NCBI GenBank assembly: GCA_015478775.1
Contig: JADMKP010000007.1
Location: 682,001 to 746,000, forward strand
Direction: 5' to 3'
DNA: 64,000 nt
Source of the DNA: Fermentimonas sp.
GTDB lineage: Bacteria > Bacteroidota > Bacteroidia > Bacteroidales > Dysgonomonadaceae
Below are positions 7,849 to 16,330 of this stretch, in pieces; position 1 is the stretch's first letter, and every line of letters begins with the position of its first letter. The notes beneath the pieces were generated by a model. The model was not told the DNA's origin, did no database searches, and saw only the letters and a list, made by a program, of their open reading frames with translations. A program made the position numbers and the translations under genes.

Positions 7849-9909
7849 ATGAAACAATTTATTACTGCACTCATATTATTTTTTATTTCACTCAATTCAT
7901 ACTCTCAGGTAGATACCGATCGTGTAATGATAATTGGTAAGAATGCACTCTATTTTGAGGACTATGTGCTGGCTATACAGTATTTTAATCAGGTGATTTC
8001 TGCTAAGCCATATCTTGCCGAGCCATACTATTTTAGGGCTGTTTCTAAATTTATGCTCGATGATTTTAAAGGTGCAGAGGAGGATGGCACCGAATGTCTT
8101 AATCGCAATCCTTATTACACTGCAGCATACCAACTTAGAGGAGCAGCAAGACAAAATCAGGAGAAGTATGAATTGGCTGCCACCGACTATCAACGAAGCC
8201 TTGAATTTTATCCTGAGGACAGGCTAACTCTAGTGAATATGGGTATAGTGAATGTTGAAATGGAGCAGTATGATGTTGCAGAAAAATTCTTTGATGTGTT
8301 GTTACGTCGCTTTCCCGACTATACACCTGGTTATCTTTCGCGCGCAAATATGTATATGGTTATGGAGGATACAACTAATGCCATGACAGATTTAAACAAA
8401 GCCATAGAAATTGACCCTTATACTTCTCATTCTTTCTCTGCACGAGGGTTGCTTTATTTTCAGCAGAAAGATTATAATTCGGCTCTTGCCGATCTGGATG
8501 AGGCAATTCGCCTGGACCCATATATTGAAGGGAATTTTATAAACAGAGGGTTAATTAAATATTACTTGAACGACCTCCGGGGAGCTATGGCCGACTACGA
8601 CAGGGTTATTGAAATGGATGAGAATAATGTTATTGCACGTTTTAATAGGGGCTTGCTAAGAGCTCAGGTGGCAGATAATAACAGGGCTATACGTGATTTT
8701 GATAAGGTAATTGAACTACAACCTGATAATAATCTTGCTTACCTCAACAGGGCAGTTCTGAACAATGAAATTGGCAATAATACGGGTGCTTTAGCCGATT
8801 TGGATATTGTGCTTGAATCTCACCCAGATTATTTCTCCGGTTACTATATGCGTTCACAGATTAAACGTCAGTTAAATGATCTTCAGGGAGCAGAGAGAGA
8901 TTATAACCTTGCCAGGAATCTGGAGTCAAGGGCACACTCAATTGCTACAACAGAGCCTCAAGGTCTTGCTTCTGTAAATGAAGCATCGGAAAATAAAGAA
9001 ACCAGAGAGCAGACTGATCAGGATATCGATAAATTTAATTTGCTGGTTACTGCTGAGGAGACTAAATCTGAAGATTCAAAATATCAACGTCAGAGCAGAG
9101 GAAGGGTGCAAAATATTAATGCGCCAGTTGAGCTTGAACCTAAATTTGTACTGACCTATTACGAAAACGATTTTGATGTTCGTCGCCCTGTTTATTATTC
9201 AGAGATAATGGATAGAGCCAATAATGTTTTATCATTAAACTGGATACTTAAGGTAACAAATAATGAGTCTTCTTTAAATGAAGTGCAGATTCAGTCGCAC
9301 TTCCGATCTATCAGAAATTACTCGGGTATGATTGAAAATAATCCAGATAATATTTCACTGTATTTTGGCAGGGCAATGGATTTTATACATATTCAGGACT
9401 ATGAAAGTGCTTTAAAAGATATGAATAAAGTGATTGAGTTGAACCCCAACTTACTTTTGGGACATTTTGCACGTGCTATCATTAGAACTAATCAACTAGA
9501 GTATGATTATCAAGTTTCGGATGAGTCTACTTTCTCAGATAACAGGAAAACTGGTATTACTTTTGATCAAAAATTGGCAGGAGCCGCAAAATTGCCCGAG
9601 ATATCTGTTAAATCGGTACACTATGAGGAAATACTTAAAGAGTATGAACAGATTATTAAAATTGATTCCGATTTTATTTATGCCTATTATAACAGGGCAC
9701 AAATCTTTTCAATAGAAAAAGATTTTAGAGCTGCTATATCAGATTATAATAAAGCAATAGAAATTGAACCTCAATTTGCAGAAGCATATTTCAACAGGGG
9801 TATTGCTAAATTGTCTATTGGTGAAACTCCATCGGGTCTGGATGATTTGCGTAAGGCAGGCGAACTGGGTATCGTTCAATCTTATAGCATTATAAAAAGG
9901 ATGCAATAG
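7849..9909 (+). CDS. Secreted tetratricopeptide repeat (TPR) protein
   Basis: The 686-residue protein starts with a signal peptide (MKQFITALILFFISLNSYSQ, cleavage after about residue 20). At least eight TPR units follow in the first 370 residues (for example LAEPYYFRAVSKFMLDDFKG and NVIARFNRGLLRAQVADNNR), then a low-complexity linker rich in charged residues (about 385-440), and a second TPR block at about 500-680. TPRs mediate protein-protein contacts; the location is periplasm or outer membrane. The start at 7849 is chosen over an in-frame 7807 start because it gives a clean signal peptide. No specific partner can be named. Similar large secreted TPR proteins are common near housekeeping genes in Bacteroidetes. 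Confidence 0.85.
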   Translation: MKQFITALILFFISLNSYSQVDTDRVMIIGKNALYFEDYVLAIQYFNQVISAKPYLAEPYYFRAVSKFMLDDFKGAEEDGTECLNRNPYYTAAYQLRGAARQNQEKYELAATDYQRSLEFYPEDRLTLVNMGIVNVEMEQYDVAEKFFDVLLRRFPDYTPGYLSRANMYMVMEDTTNAMTDLNKAIEIDPYTSHSFSARGLLYFQQKDYNSALADLDEAIRLDPYIEGNFINRGLIKYYLNDLRGAMADYDRVIEMDENNVIARFNRGLLRAQVADNNRAIRDFDKVIELQPDNNLAYLNRAVLNNEIGNNTGALADLDIVLESHPDYFSGYYMRSQIKRQLNDLQGAERDYNLARNLESRAHSIATTEPQGLASVNEASENKETREQTDQDIDKFNLLVTAEETKSEDSKYQRQSRGRVQNINAPVELEPKFVLTYYENDFDVRRPVYYSEIMDRANNVLSLNWILKVTNNESSLNEVQIQSHFRSIRNYSGMIENNPDNISLYFGRAMDFIHIQDYESALKDMNKVIELNPNLLLGHFARAIIRTNQLEYDYQVSDESTFSDNRKTGITFDQKLAGAAKLPEISVKSVHYEEILKEYEQIIKIDSDFIYAYYNRAQIFSIEKDFRAAISDYNKAIEIEPQFAEAYFNRGIAKLSIGETPSGLDDLRKAGELGIVQSYSIIKRMQ

Positions 9910-9930
9910 TAAATGTTTACACAAAATTAC

Positions 9931-9938
9931 TACATTTG
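9931..9938 (+). promoter_or_regulatory. -7 box upstream of thrS
   Basis: TACATTTG is an exact TAnnTTTG, 41 bases before the thrS ATG; the -33 region is weak. Confidence 0.5.
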
Positions 9939-9978
9939 CATTCATAAATAGAAAAAGGAATTTTTAGAATAAGTAAGC

Positions 9979-11928
9979 ATGATAAAAATTACATTTCCCG
10001 ATGCGTCTGTAAGGGAATATGAAAAAGGTATTACAGGGTTAGAAATTGCAGAAAGCATAAGCCGCAGGCTTGCTCAGGATGCACTTGCCGTTAGTGTTAA
10101 TGGTGAAACCTGGGATTTAACACGACCTATTAATAATGATTCTGATGTTAATATCCTTAAGTGGGAAGATGAGCAAGGGAAGCATGCATATTGGCACTCT
10201 TCAGCTCATTTAATGGCTGAAGCATTGCAAATGCTCTATCCCGGTATTAAGTTTGGAATTGGACCTGCTATCGAAAATGGTTTTTACTACGATGTGGATC
10301 CGGGTGCAGGTGTTGCTATTAAAGAAGCAGATTTTCCTCTTATAGAGAAAAAGATGATGGAATTGATAGCGGCAAAGGAAGACATTCAGCGCAAAAGTAT
10401 AACTAAGGATGATGCTGTGAAAATGTTCTCTGAAAGGGATGAGAACTATAAGGTAGAGCTAATTAGTGAATTGGAAGATGGCACGATAACCACATATACT
10501 CAAGGTGTTTTCACCGATTTATGTCGTGGGCCACACTTGCCAAATACTTCATATATAAAGGCTGTAAAGATATTATCTTCTGCGGGAGCTTACTGGCGTG
10601 GAGACGAGAAACGTCCGCAGTTGACCAGGTTATATGGTATAACATTTCCTAAAAAGAAGATGCTCGATGAGTATCTGGTGTTACTTGAAGAGGCTAAAAA
10701 GCGCGACCACAGAAAAATTGGTAAGGAGCTTCAACTATTTACCTTTTCTCAAACTGTTGGGTCTGGTTTGCCTTTATGGTTGCCAAAAGGTACTCAGTTG
10801 CGTTTGAAACTTGAGGATTTTCTGAAGAAGATACAATTGGAGTTCGATTATCAACAAGTTATTACTCCTCATATTGGTCATAAACAGCTTTATGTTACTT
10901 CGGGGCATTATGCAAAGTATGGCGCGGATTCTTTTAAACCTATTCAAACTCCCGAAGAGGGTGAGGAGTTTCTACTAAAACCGATGAATTGCCCTCACCA
11001 TTGTGAGATTTACAAGGCTTTTCCTCATTCTTATAAGGATTTACCATTGCGTCTTGCAGAATTTGGTACTGTATATCGTTACGAACAGAGTGGCGAGCTG
11101 CATGGGTTAACTCGTGTGAGAGGTTTTACACAAGATGATGCTCATATTTTTTGTACACCCGACCAGGTTAAAGATGAATTTCTTAAGGTAGTTGATATTA
11201 TTTTTATTATCTTTAATGCATTGAACTTCCAGAACTTCGAGGCTCAGATATCATTACGTGATCCTAACGACAGGGATAAGTATATCGGTTCGGATGAAAA
11301 CTGGGAGAAAGCCGAGCGTGCCATTATTGAAGCATGTGAAGAGAAAGGGTTGAAAACTAAGATTGAACTTGGTGAAGCTGCTTTTTATGGTCCCAAGCTG
11401 GATTTTATGGTTAAGGATGCTCTTGGTCGTCGCTGGCAGCTGGGTACAATTCAGGTTGATTATAATCTTCCCGATCGATTTGAACTTGAATATACGGGTG
11501 CTGATAATCAAAAGCACCGACCTGTTATGATTCACAGAGCGCCTTTTGGTTCTATGGAACGTTTTGTTGCGTTGCTTATTGAGCATACGGCAGGTAAATT
11601 TCCGTTATGGTTAGCTCCTACACAAGCTGTGGTGTTGCCCGTAAGTGAAAAATTCAATGATTATGCATATAATATTGTTAAAGAATTAAAGAAGTTTGAT
11701 ATTCGGGCCGAAGTTGATGACCGTAATGAGAAAGTGGGACGTAAAATTAGAGATAATGAATTAAAACGAATTCCATACCTGCTCATTGTTGGAGAGAAAG
11801 AGGCGGAAAATGAGGAAGTTTCGGTAAGAAAACAGGGCGGAGAAGATAAAGGTATAGTAAAATTGCATACATTTGCAGACAATATTCTGCTAGAGCAGAA
11901 TGAAATGATGAACGCCGGTAGGGTTTAA
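9979..11928 (+). CDS. thrS: Threonine--tRNA ligase
   Basis: The 649-residue class II aminoacyl-tRNA synthetase has an N-terminal TGS domain (about 1-62), an editing domain with [11 protein letters not shown] and the CRGPHLPNT metal motif, a catalytic core and a C-terminal anticodon-binding domain (from about 545). The three zinc ligands that select threonine are present: Cys338 in [10 protein letters not shown], His389 in QDDAHIF and His519 in MIHRAPFGS. It charges tRNA-Thr and edits Ser-tRNA-Thr. It heads the conserved thrS-infC-rpmI-rplT cluster; infC follows after 53 bases. Confidence 0.98.
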   Translation: MIKITFPDASVREYEKGITGLEIAESISRRLAQDALAVSVNGETWDLTRPINNDSDVNILKWEDEQGKHAYWHSSAHLMAEALQMLYPGIKFGIGPAIENGFYYDVDPGAGVAIKEADFPLIEKKMMELIAAKEDIQRKSITKDDAVKMFSERDENYKVELISELEDGTITTYTQGVFTDLCRGPHLPNTSYIKAVKILSSAGAYWRGDEKRPQLTRLYGITFPKKKMLDEYLVLLEEAKKRDHRKIGKELQLFTFSQTVGSGLPLWLPKGTQLRLKLEDFLKKIQLEFDYQQVITPHIGHKQLYVTSGHYAKYGADSFKPIQTPEEGEEFLLKPMNCPHHCEIYKAFPHSYKDLPLRLAEFGTVYRYEQSGELHGLTRVRGFTQDDAHIFCTPDQVKDEFLKVVDIIFIIFNALNFQNFEAQISLRDPNDRDKYIGSDENWEKAERAIIEACEEKGLKTKIELGEAAFYGPKLDFMVKDALGRRWQLGTIQVDYNLPDRFELEYTGADNQKHRPVMIHRAPFGSMERFVALLIEHTAGKFPLWLAPTQAVVLPVSEKFNDYAYNIVKELKKFDIRAEVDDRNEKVGRKIRDNELKRIPYLLIVGEKEAENEEVSVRKQGGEDKGIVKLHTFADNILLEQNEMMNAGRV

Positions 11929-11981
11929 TAAGTATTAATAACAGTAAAAATAAACATTAGAAAAAAATTAAAAGTATTTGA

Positions 11982-12527
11982 ATGGCAAAAAACTCAAAAG
12001 AACAACACAGAATTAATGATCGAATCAGAGTCCCCGAAGTCCGTCTTGTGGGCGAAAATGTAACAGAAGGAGTTTATTCAACAAGAGAAGCATTGCGTAT
12101 TGCTGAAGATCTAGAGCTTGACCTGGTTGAGATTGCTCCAATGGCCAATCCTCCGGTTTGTAAGATTACTGATTATAAAAAGTTCGTTTATCAGCAAAAG
12201 AAAAAGCTAAAAGAACAGAAAGCAAAAGCAATAAAAGTTACAGTTAAGGAAATTCGCTTCGGACCACAAACTGACGATCATGATTATAACTTTAAATTAA
12301 AGCATGCAATAAACTTCTTGAAGGAAGGATCAAAAGTAAAGGCTTTTGTTTTCTTCAGAGGAAGATCGATACTGTTTAAGGAACAAGGTGAAGTTCTTCT
12401 ATTACGTTTTGCAAACGACCTCGAGGAGTATGCAAAGGTTGAAAATATGCCAATAATGGAAGGAAAGAGAATGTCTGTTATGCTTTCACCAAAGAAAAGC
12501 CCATCAAGTTCTAAGAAAGAAAGTTAA
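11982..12527 (+). CDS. infC: Translation initiation factor IF-3
   Basis: The 181-residue protein has the IF-3 N domain ([15 protein letters not shown], then [16 protein letters not shown]), a lysine-rich linker (about 70-90) and the C domain ([30 protein letters not shown]). IF-3 binds the 30S subunit and checks the start codon. Unlike the AUU start used for autoregulation in enterobacteria, this gene has a plain ATG. A short Ser/Lys tail extends past the C domain. Confidence 0.98.
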   Translation: MAKNSKEQHRINDRIRVPEVRLVGENVTEGVYSTREALRIAEDLELDLVEIAPMANPPVCKITDYKKFVYQQKKKLKEQKAKAIKVTVKEIRFGPQTDDHDYNFKLKHAINFLKEGSKVKAFVFFRGRSILFKEQGEVLLLRFANDLEEYAKVENMPIMEGKRMSVMLSPKKSPSSSKKES

Positions 12528-12560
12528 ATTTCGATCACGCACTTATAAATTCACTAATAA

Positions 12561-12592
12561 TTTGCATAACGAAAATAAAATCGTTACTTTTG
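12561..12592 (+). promoter_or_regulatory. Consensus promoter for rpmI-rplT
   Basis: TTTG (12561-12564), 20 bases, TACTTTTG (12585-12592): exact matches to both Bacteroidetes housekeeping boxes at the standard spacing. The start would be near 12598, giving a leader of about 65 bases before rpmI, so the two ribosomal genes can be expressed apart from infC. Confidence 0.8.
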
Positions 12593-12664
12593 CAAACTTT
12601 TTCGTGCTGACTAACAGTGAACGGAACGTATAAATATTCATTACAAATAATTTAAGACAGCAAA

Positions 12665-12862
12665 ATGCCTAAAATGAAGACTAATTCCGGTGCTAAAAAG
12701 AGGTTCGCCCTTACCGGAACAGGAAAGATCAAAAGGAAACATGCGTATAAAAGTCATATTTTGACTAAGAAGACTAAAAAACAGAAGAGAAATCTTACTA
12801 AAATGGGTCTAGTAGACAAATCTGACGTTAATAACATTAAGATGTTATTAGCGATGAAGTAA
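12665..12862 (+). CDS. rpmI: 50S ribosomal protein L35
   Basis: The 65-residue basic protein [20 protein letters not shown] has the L35 signature, including [15 protein letters not shown]. It belongs to the large ribosomal subunit. It lies between infC and rplT, with its own promoter upstream. The leader of about 65 bases could carry L20-type control, but I cannot show a structure. Confidence 0.98.
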   Translation: MPKMKTNSGAKKRFALTGTGKIKRKHAYKSHILTKKTKKQKRNLTKMGLVDKSDVNNIKMLLAMK

Positions 12863-12962
12863 CTTTCGCAAAAAATTTCCAAAAAAGATTTATTAACAGG
12901 ATGTATATGCCACAAAGTGCTCTGCATGACGGAGACGCTATCATTCAAAACAAGTAAACATT

Positions 12963-13307
12963 ATGCCAAGATCAGTAAATCATGTTGCTTCACGCAATAG
13001 AAGAAAAAAAGTTCTGAAACTTACCAGAGGCTACATTGGTGCACGCAAGAATGTGTGGACAGTAGCCAAAAACGTGTGGGAAAAAGGTCTTACCTACGCC
13101 TATCGTGACAGAAAAAACAAAAAACGTACTTTCCGCGCATTGTGGATTCAGCGTATAAACGCAGCAGCCAGAGAAAACGGAATGTCTTATTCTCGCCTTA
13201 TGGGTGCTTTACACAAAAATGAAATTGATATCAACCGTAAGGTTCTTGCCGACTTAGCAATGAATCATCCGGAAGCATTTAAAGCAATTGTAGATAAAGT
13301 AAAATAG
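12963..13307 (+). CDS. rplT: 50S ribosomal protein L20
   Basis: The 114-residue protein [20 protein letters not shown] has all L20 features, including [33 protein letters not shown] and SYSRLMGAL. It binds 23S rRNA early in assembly of the large subunit and in other bacteria represses its own operon. It ends the thrS-infC-rpmI-rplT cluster, with a terminator downstream at 13341-13372. Confidence 0.98.
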   Translation: MPRSVNHVASRNRRKKVLKLTRGYIGARKNVWTVAKNVWEKGLTYAYRDRKNKKRTFRALWIQRINAAARENGMSYSRLMGALHKNEIDINRKVLADLAMNHPEAFKAIVDKVK

Positions 13308-13340
13308 TGTTGCTGAATAAGCATTATTGAACACAAATAG

Positions 13341-13372
13341 AAAAGGAAGATCTTACGAGGTTTTCCTTTTTT
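13341..13372 (+). terminator. Terminator after rplT
   Basis: AAAAGGAA (13341-13348) pairs with TTCCTTTT (13363-13370) around a 14-base loop, and the T-run continues to 13372. Confidence 0.75.
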
Positions 13373-13374
13373 GT

Positions 13375-13382
13375 TATCTTTG
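13375..13382 (+). promoter_or_regulatory. -7 box upstream of the GH43 gene
   Basis: TATCTTTG is an exact TAnnTTTG, 27 bases before the ATG and directly after the rplT terminator. Confidence 0.55.
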
Positions 13383-13409
13383 TATGAGTAGTAACAAAAA
13401 AATAATCAT

Positions 13410-14543
13410 ATGATATCTTCTAAATTACATTCTAATAAAACATATTTATTAGTTTTATTATTAATATCAACAATCTCATTCTATAGTTGTATTGGTAATA
13501 ATAGTAGCTCCGACCAACCTTTAGTTTACTCCAATCCACTGCAAGTTGCATTTGGAGATCCATTTGTTCTTTCGGCTTCAGATGGTAAATATTATATGTA
13601 CGGTACAGGTGGAGTTGAGAAAGGTTTTGCTGCTTATAGTTCAGATAATCTTGTAGATTGGCATTTTGAGGGAGAAGTATATTCAGGTAATCAGCCAAAT
13701 TCATGGACGGTAAAGAACTACTGGGCTCCCGAAGTGTATGAGATTGAAGGTAAGTATTATATGTTTTTTAGTGCCGATTGGAATGTTAATCCTACTAATG
13801 AATTAGAAAATTTTAGGATAGGTGTAGCTGTATCTGAAAATCCAACTGGTCCGTTTATCGAAGTTTCTGATAAGCCTCTCTTTGATCCTGGCTATCCAAT
13901 TATAGATGCCAATATTTTAAAGCATAAAGGTAAAACATATTTATACTACTCTCGTTGTTGCTACAAGCATCCTGTTGAGAGTGAAATTGCCGATTGGGCA
14001 AGAAAAAATGATATGTTTGACGAGATTGAAGAGAGCTGGGTTTATGGAATTGAAATTTCTAATGATTTCAAAGAGGTTATTGGTGAACCCGTATTATTAT
14101 TACAGCCACCTTATAGTATGAACGACTCCCAAACAGAGTGGGAAAGCCGTTCGGTAACTAGTGGAGAAGTAAACCGCAGATGGACAGAAGGATCATTTGC
14201 TTTTGAAAATAATGGTAAGATTTATATGATGTACTCTGCAAATTATTTTGGTGGTGAACATTATGCTGTGGGTTATGCAGTTGCCGATAATCCTCTTGGC
14301 CCTTTTGTTAAAGCATCAAATAATCCGGTTCTCGAAAAGAATACTGCATCTGGTGGGGATGTTACAGGCACTGGTCATAATATGGTTTTTAATTCAAAGG
14401 ATGGCAAAAAAATGTATTGTGTGTATCATGGGCGCACGCATAAAACCGGTGACGAAAGAGTTGTTTTTATTGATGAAATGTGGATAGATGACAATGGCCA
14501 TATTATAGTTGATGGGCCTACTACAGAAGAAAAAGAACTGTAA
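13410..14543 (+). CDS. Glycoside hydrolase family 43-type lipoprotein
   Basis: The 377-residue protein has a lipoprotein signal with the acylated Cys27 in ISFYSCIGNN. A five-bladed propeller of GH43 type follows, with the expected acidic residues: Asp in FGDPFVLSASDGKYYMYGTG, Asp in PIIDANILKHKGKTYLYYS and Glu in RRWTEGSFAFENNGKIYMMY. The family removes arabinose, xylose or related sugars from plant or algal polysaccharides. Its substrate cannot be read from sequence alone, and no SusC/SusD pair is nearby, so it is not in a typical polysaccharide utilisation locus. It probably sits at the cell surface or facing the periplasm. Confidence 0.85.
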   Translation: MISSKLHSNKTYLLVLLLISTISFYSCIGNNSSSDQPLVYSNPLQVAFGDPFVLSASDGKYYMYGTGGVEKGFAAYSSDNLVDWHFEGEVYSGNQPNSWTVKNYWAPEVYEIEGKYYMFFSADWNVNPTNELENFRIGVAVSENPTGPFIEVSDKPLFDPGYPIIDANILKHKGKTYLYYSRCCYKHPVESEIADWARKNDMFDEIEESWVYGIEISNDFKEVIGEPVLLLQPPYSMNDSQTEWESRSVTSGEVNRRWTEGSFAFENNGKIYMMYSANYFGGEHYAVGYAVADNPLGPFVKASNNPVLEKNTASGGDVTGTGHNMVFNSKDGKKMYCVYHGRTHKTGDERVVFIDEMWIDDNGHIIVDGPTTEEKEL

Positions 14544-14557
14544 AACAACCTTTTTTT

Positions 14558-15052
14558 ATGAGAACAATTCCAGTTGAGGATTTTAATCGCATTGAGGAGA
14601 TAATTATATCCTGTAAAATTTGTCATGTAGGCATGGTGGACCAAAGTGGCATCCCTTATGTGCTGCCAATGAACTTTGGCTACAAAGAGGGTGTTATATA
14701 TTTACACTCTGCGCAAGAGGGTAGTTCTATTTCTATTCTTGAATTTAATCCGAATATTTGCATTACTTTTTGTACAGATACAAAACTGTTATGGCAGAAT
14801 GAGGAAGTAGCATGTAGTTACAGAATGAACTGCGAGAGTGCTATTTGTCACGGCAAAGTTGTGTTTGAAGAAGATTTCGACGAAAAAGTGAAAGCTTTGA
14901 ATATAATTATGAGTCAATATTCTTCAAGAGAGTTTAGCTACTCTGATCCTTCGGTAAACAATGTAAAAATATGGAAAGTGAATATCGATAAATATTCTGC
15001 TAAAGTGTTTGGAGCACCTGGGAAGAAGCCTTCAATTTTTACATCTAAATAA
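14558..15052 (+). CDS. Pyridoxamine 5'-phosphate oxidase-like (NimA-type) flavin split-barrel protein
   Basis: The 164-residue protein has the split-barrel fold of the PNPOx/Nim group: ISCKICHVGMVDQSGIPYVLPMNFGY, then VIYLHSAQEGSSISIL, and late ICHGKVVFEE and WKVNIDKYSAKVFG. The members bind FMN or haem and reduce small molecules; some (Nim) inactivate nitroimidazoles, but most are uncharacterised. The start is 14 bases after the GH43 stop, so the two may be co-transcribed. No resistance role should be assumed. Confidence 0.82.
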   Translation: MRTIPVEDFNRIEEIIISCKICHVGMVDQSGIPYVLPMNFGYKEGVIYLHSAQEGSSISILEFNPNICITFCTDTKLLWQNEEVACSYRMNCESAICHGKVVFEEDFDEKVKALNIIMSQYSSREFSYSDPSVNNVKIWKVNIDKYSAKVFGAPGKKPSIFTSK

Positions 15053-15086
15053 TACATAGTAATCACAGCGTATTAATTCAAACATT

Positions 15087-15542
15087 ATGAAAAAGATCAT
15101 TACTCTACTTGTAGTATTATTATTTATATTTTCCGCAAACGCAGCAAATCCTCAGTCTAAGGAAACAGCTAAACCTATCGATCTAACGAAAGAAACTTTC
15201 ATAGAAAAGGTTTTTGATTATGAAACTAATCCGGAAGAATGGAAATATATTGGGGATAAGCCGGCGATTGTCGATTTTCATGCAGATTGGTGTGGCCCTT
15301 GCAGAATTACCTCTCCTATATTGGCTGAGTTAGCCGCTGAATATGGAGGTGAGTTATACATATACAAGATTAATGTAGATGAACAGCCTGAGCTGGCACA
15401 TATATTTGGAGCCAGAAGTATTCCTATGTTTTTGTTTATCCCAATGGGTGAAACTCCGCAAATGGGAGTTGGGGCATTACCTAAGGAATCTTTTCGTGAG
15501 GTTATAGACACTTTTTTATTGAAAAAAGATTTGGCAAACTAA
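15087..15542 (+). CDS. Secreted thioredoxin-family protein
   Basis: The 151-residue protein starts with a signal peptide (MKKIITLLVVLLFIFSANA). A thioredoxin domain follows, with the redox motif ADWCGPCR and the cis-Pro loop GARSIPMFLFI. It should act in the periplasm as a disulfide reductase or chaperone of thiol chemistry. Its stop overlaps the ATG of the next gene (TAATG), so it is translated with the RNA methyltransferase. Confidence 0.92.
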   Translation: MKKIITLLVVLLFIFSANAANPQSKETAKPIDLTKETFIEKVFDYETNPEEWKYIGDKPAIVDFHADWCGPCRITSPILAELAAEYGGELYIYKINVDEQPELAHIFGARSIPMFLFIPMGETPQMGVGALPKESFREVIDTFLLKKDLAN

Positions 15543-16330
15543 TGATTACAAGTCTGCAAAACGCTGCTATAAAAAATATTGTAAAGCTTTATAAGGGCAG
15601 TAGAGAAAGACGAGATCAGCAGCTTTTTGTAATAGAAGGTGCGCGCGAACTCTCTTTGGCAATACAAAGCAACTATAAAATTAAATCTGTATATGTTTGC
15701 AGGGATATGTTTGGTAGCACTAAATATCCTGATGTTTTGAATTCTCTGGCCGAAAACATAATTTTTGATATATCTTCTTCTGTTTTTGAGAAAATTGCCT
15801 ACAGAGAAAACAGTGATGGTATTGTAGCGTTAGCTGAGCCTAAACTACATGGATTGAGTGATATTAATATTTCAGATAATCCTTATATAATAATTCTTGA
15901 GTCGGTAGAGAAACCCGGAAACCTTGGAGCTGTGTTACGTACAGCAGATGCGGCAGCTGTTGATGCGGTTATTATTTGTGATAATCAGACTGACCTTTAT
16001 AATCCAAATGTTATTCGATCGGGGGTAGGTGGATTGTTTACCGTTCAAACTGCCATATGCTCATCTGTGGAGGCTTTAGAATGGCTAAATGCTTGCAAGA
16101 TCAATGTTTATGCTGCAGAGCTGAATGGGGCTAAACAATATCAAACTATAGACTATACTCTCCCGTCTGCAATTGTTATGGGCACTGAGGCTGAGGGGCT
16201 AACAGATTTTTGGATTAATAATTCAAAAGAGCGAATAAAAATTCCTATGAGGGGAAAGATTGACTCGCTCAATGTTTCTGTATCTACTGCCGTCATCACC
16301 TTTGAAGCAATGAGGCAACGGGGTTTTTAA
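15542..16330 (+). CDS. SpoU/TrmH-family RNA 2'-O-methyltransferase
   Basis: The 262-residue SPOUT protein has an N-terminal substrate-binding domain (RRDQQLFVIEGARELSLAI). The knotted methyltransferase domain contains the three SpoU motifs: LESVEKPGNLGAVLRTADAA, AIVMGTEAEGL and IKIPMRGKIDSLNVSVSTAV. It uses S-adenosylmethionine to methylate a ribose in rRNA or tRNA; the exact target is not clear. Its last four bases overlap the end of the convergent S9 peptidase gene. Confidence 0.93.
   Translation: MITSLQNAAIKNIVKLYKGSRERRDQQLFVIEGARELSLAIQSNYKIKSVYVCRDMFGSTKYPDVLNSLAENIIFDISSSVFEKIAYRENSDGIVALAEPKLHGLSDINISDNPYIIILESVEKPGNLGAVLRTADAAAVDAVIICDNQTDLYNPNVIRSGVGGLFTVQTAICSSVEALEWLNACKINVYAAELNGAKQYQTIDYTLPSAIVMGTEAEGLTDFWINNSKERIKIPMRGKIDSLNVSVSTAVITFEAMRQRGF

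Noticed and set aside
14558-15052. NimA-type nitroimidazole resistance gene
   Set aside because: The split-barrel family is broad; sequence shows only the fold, so resistance is not claimed.
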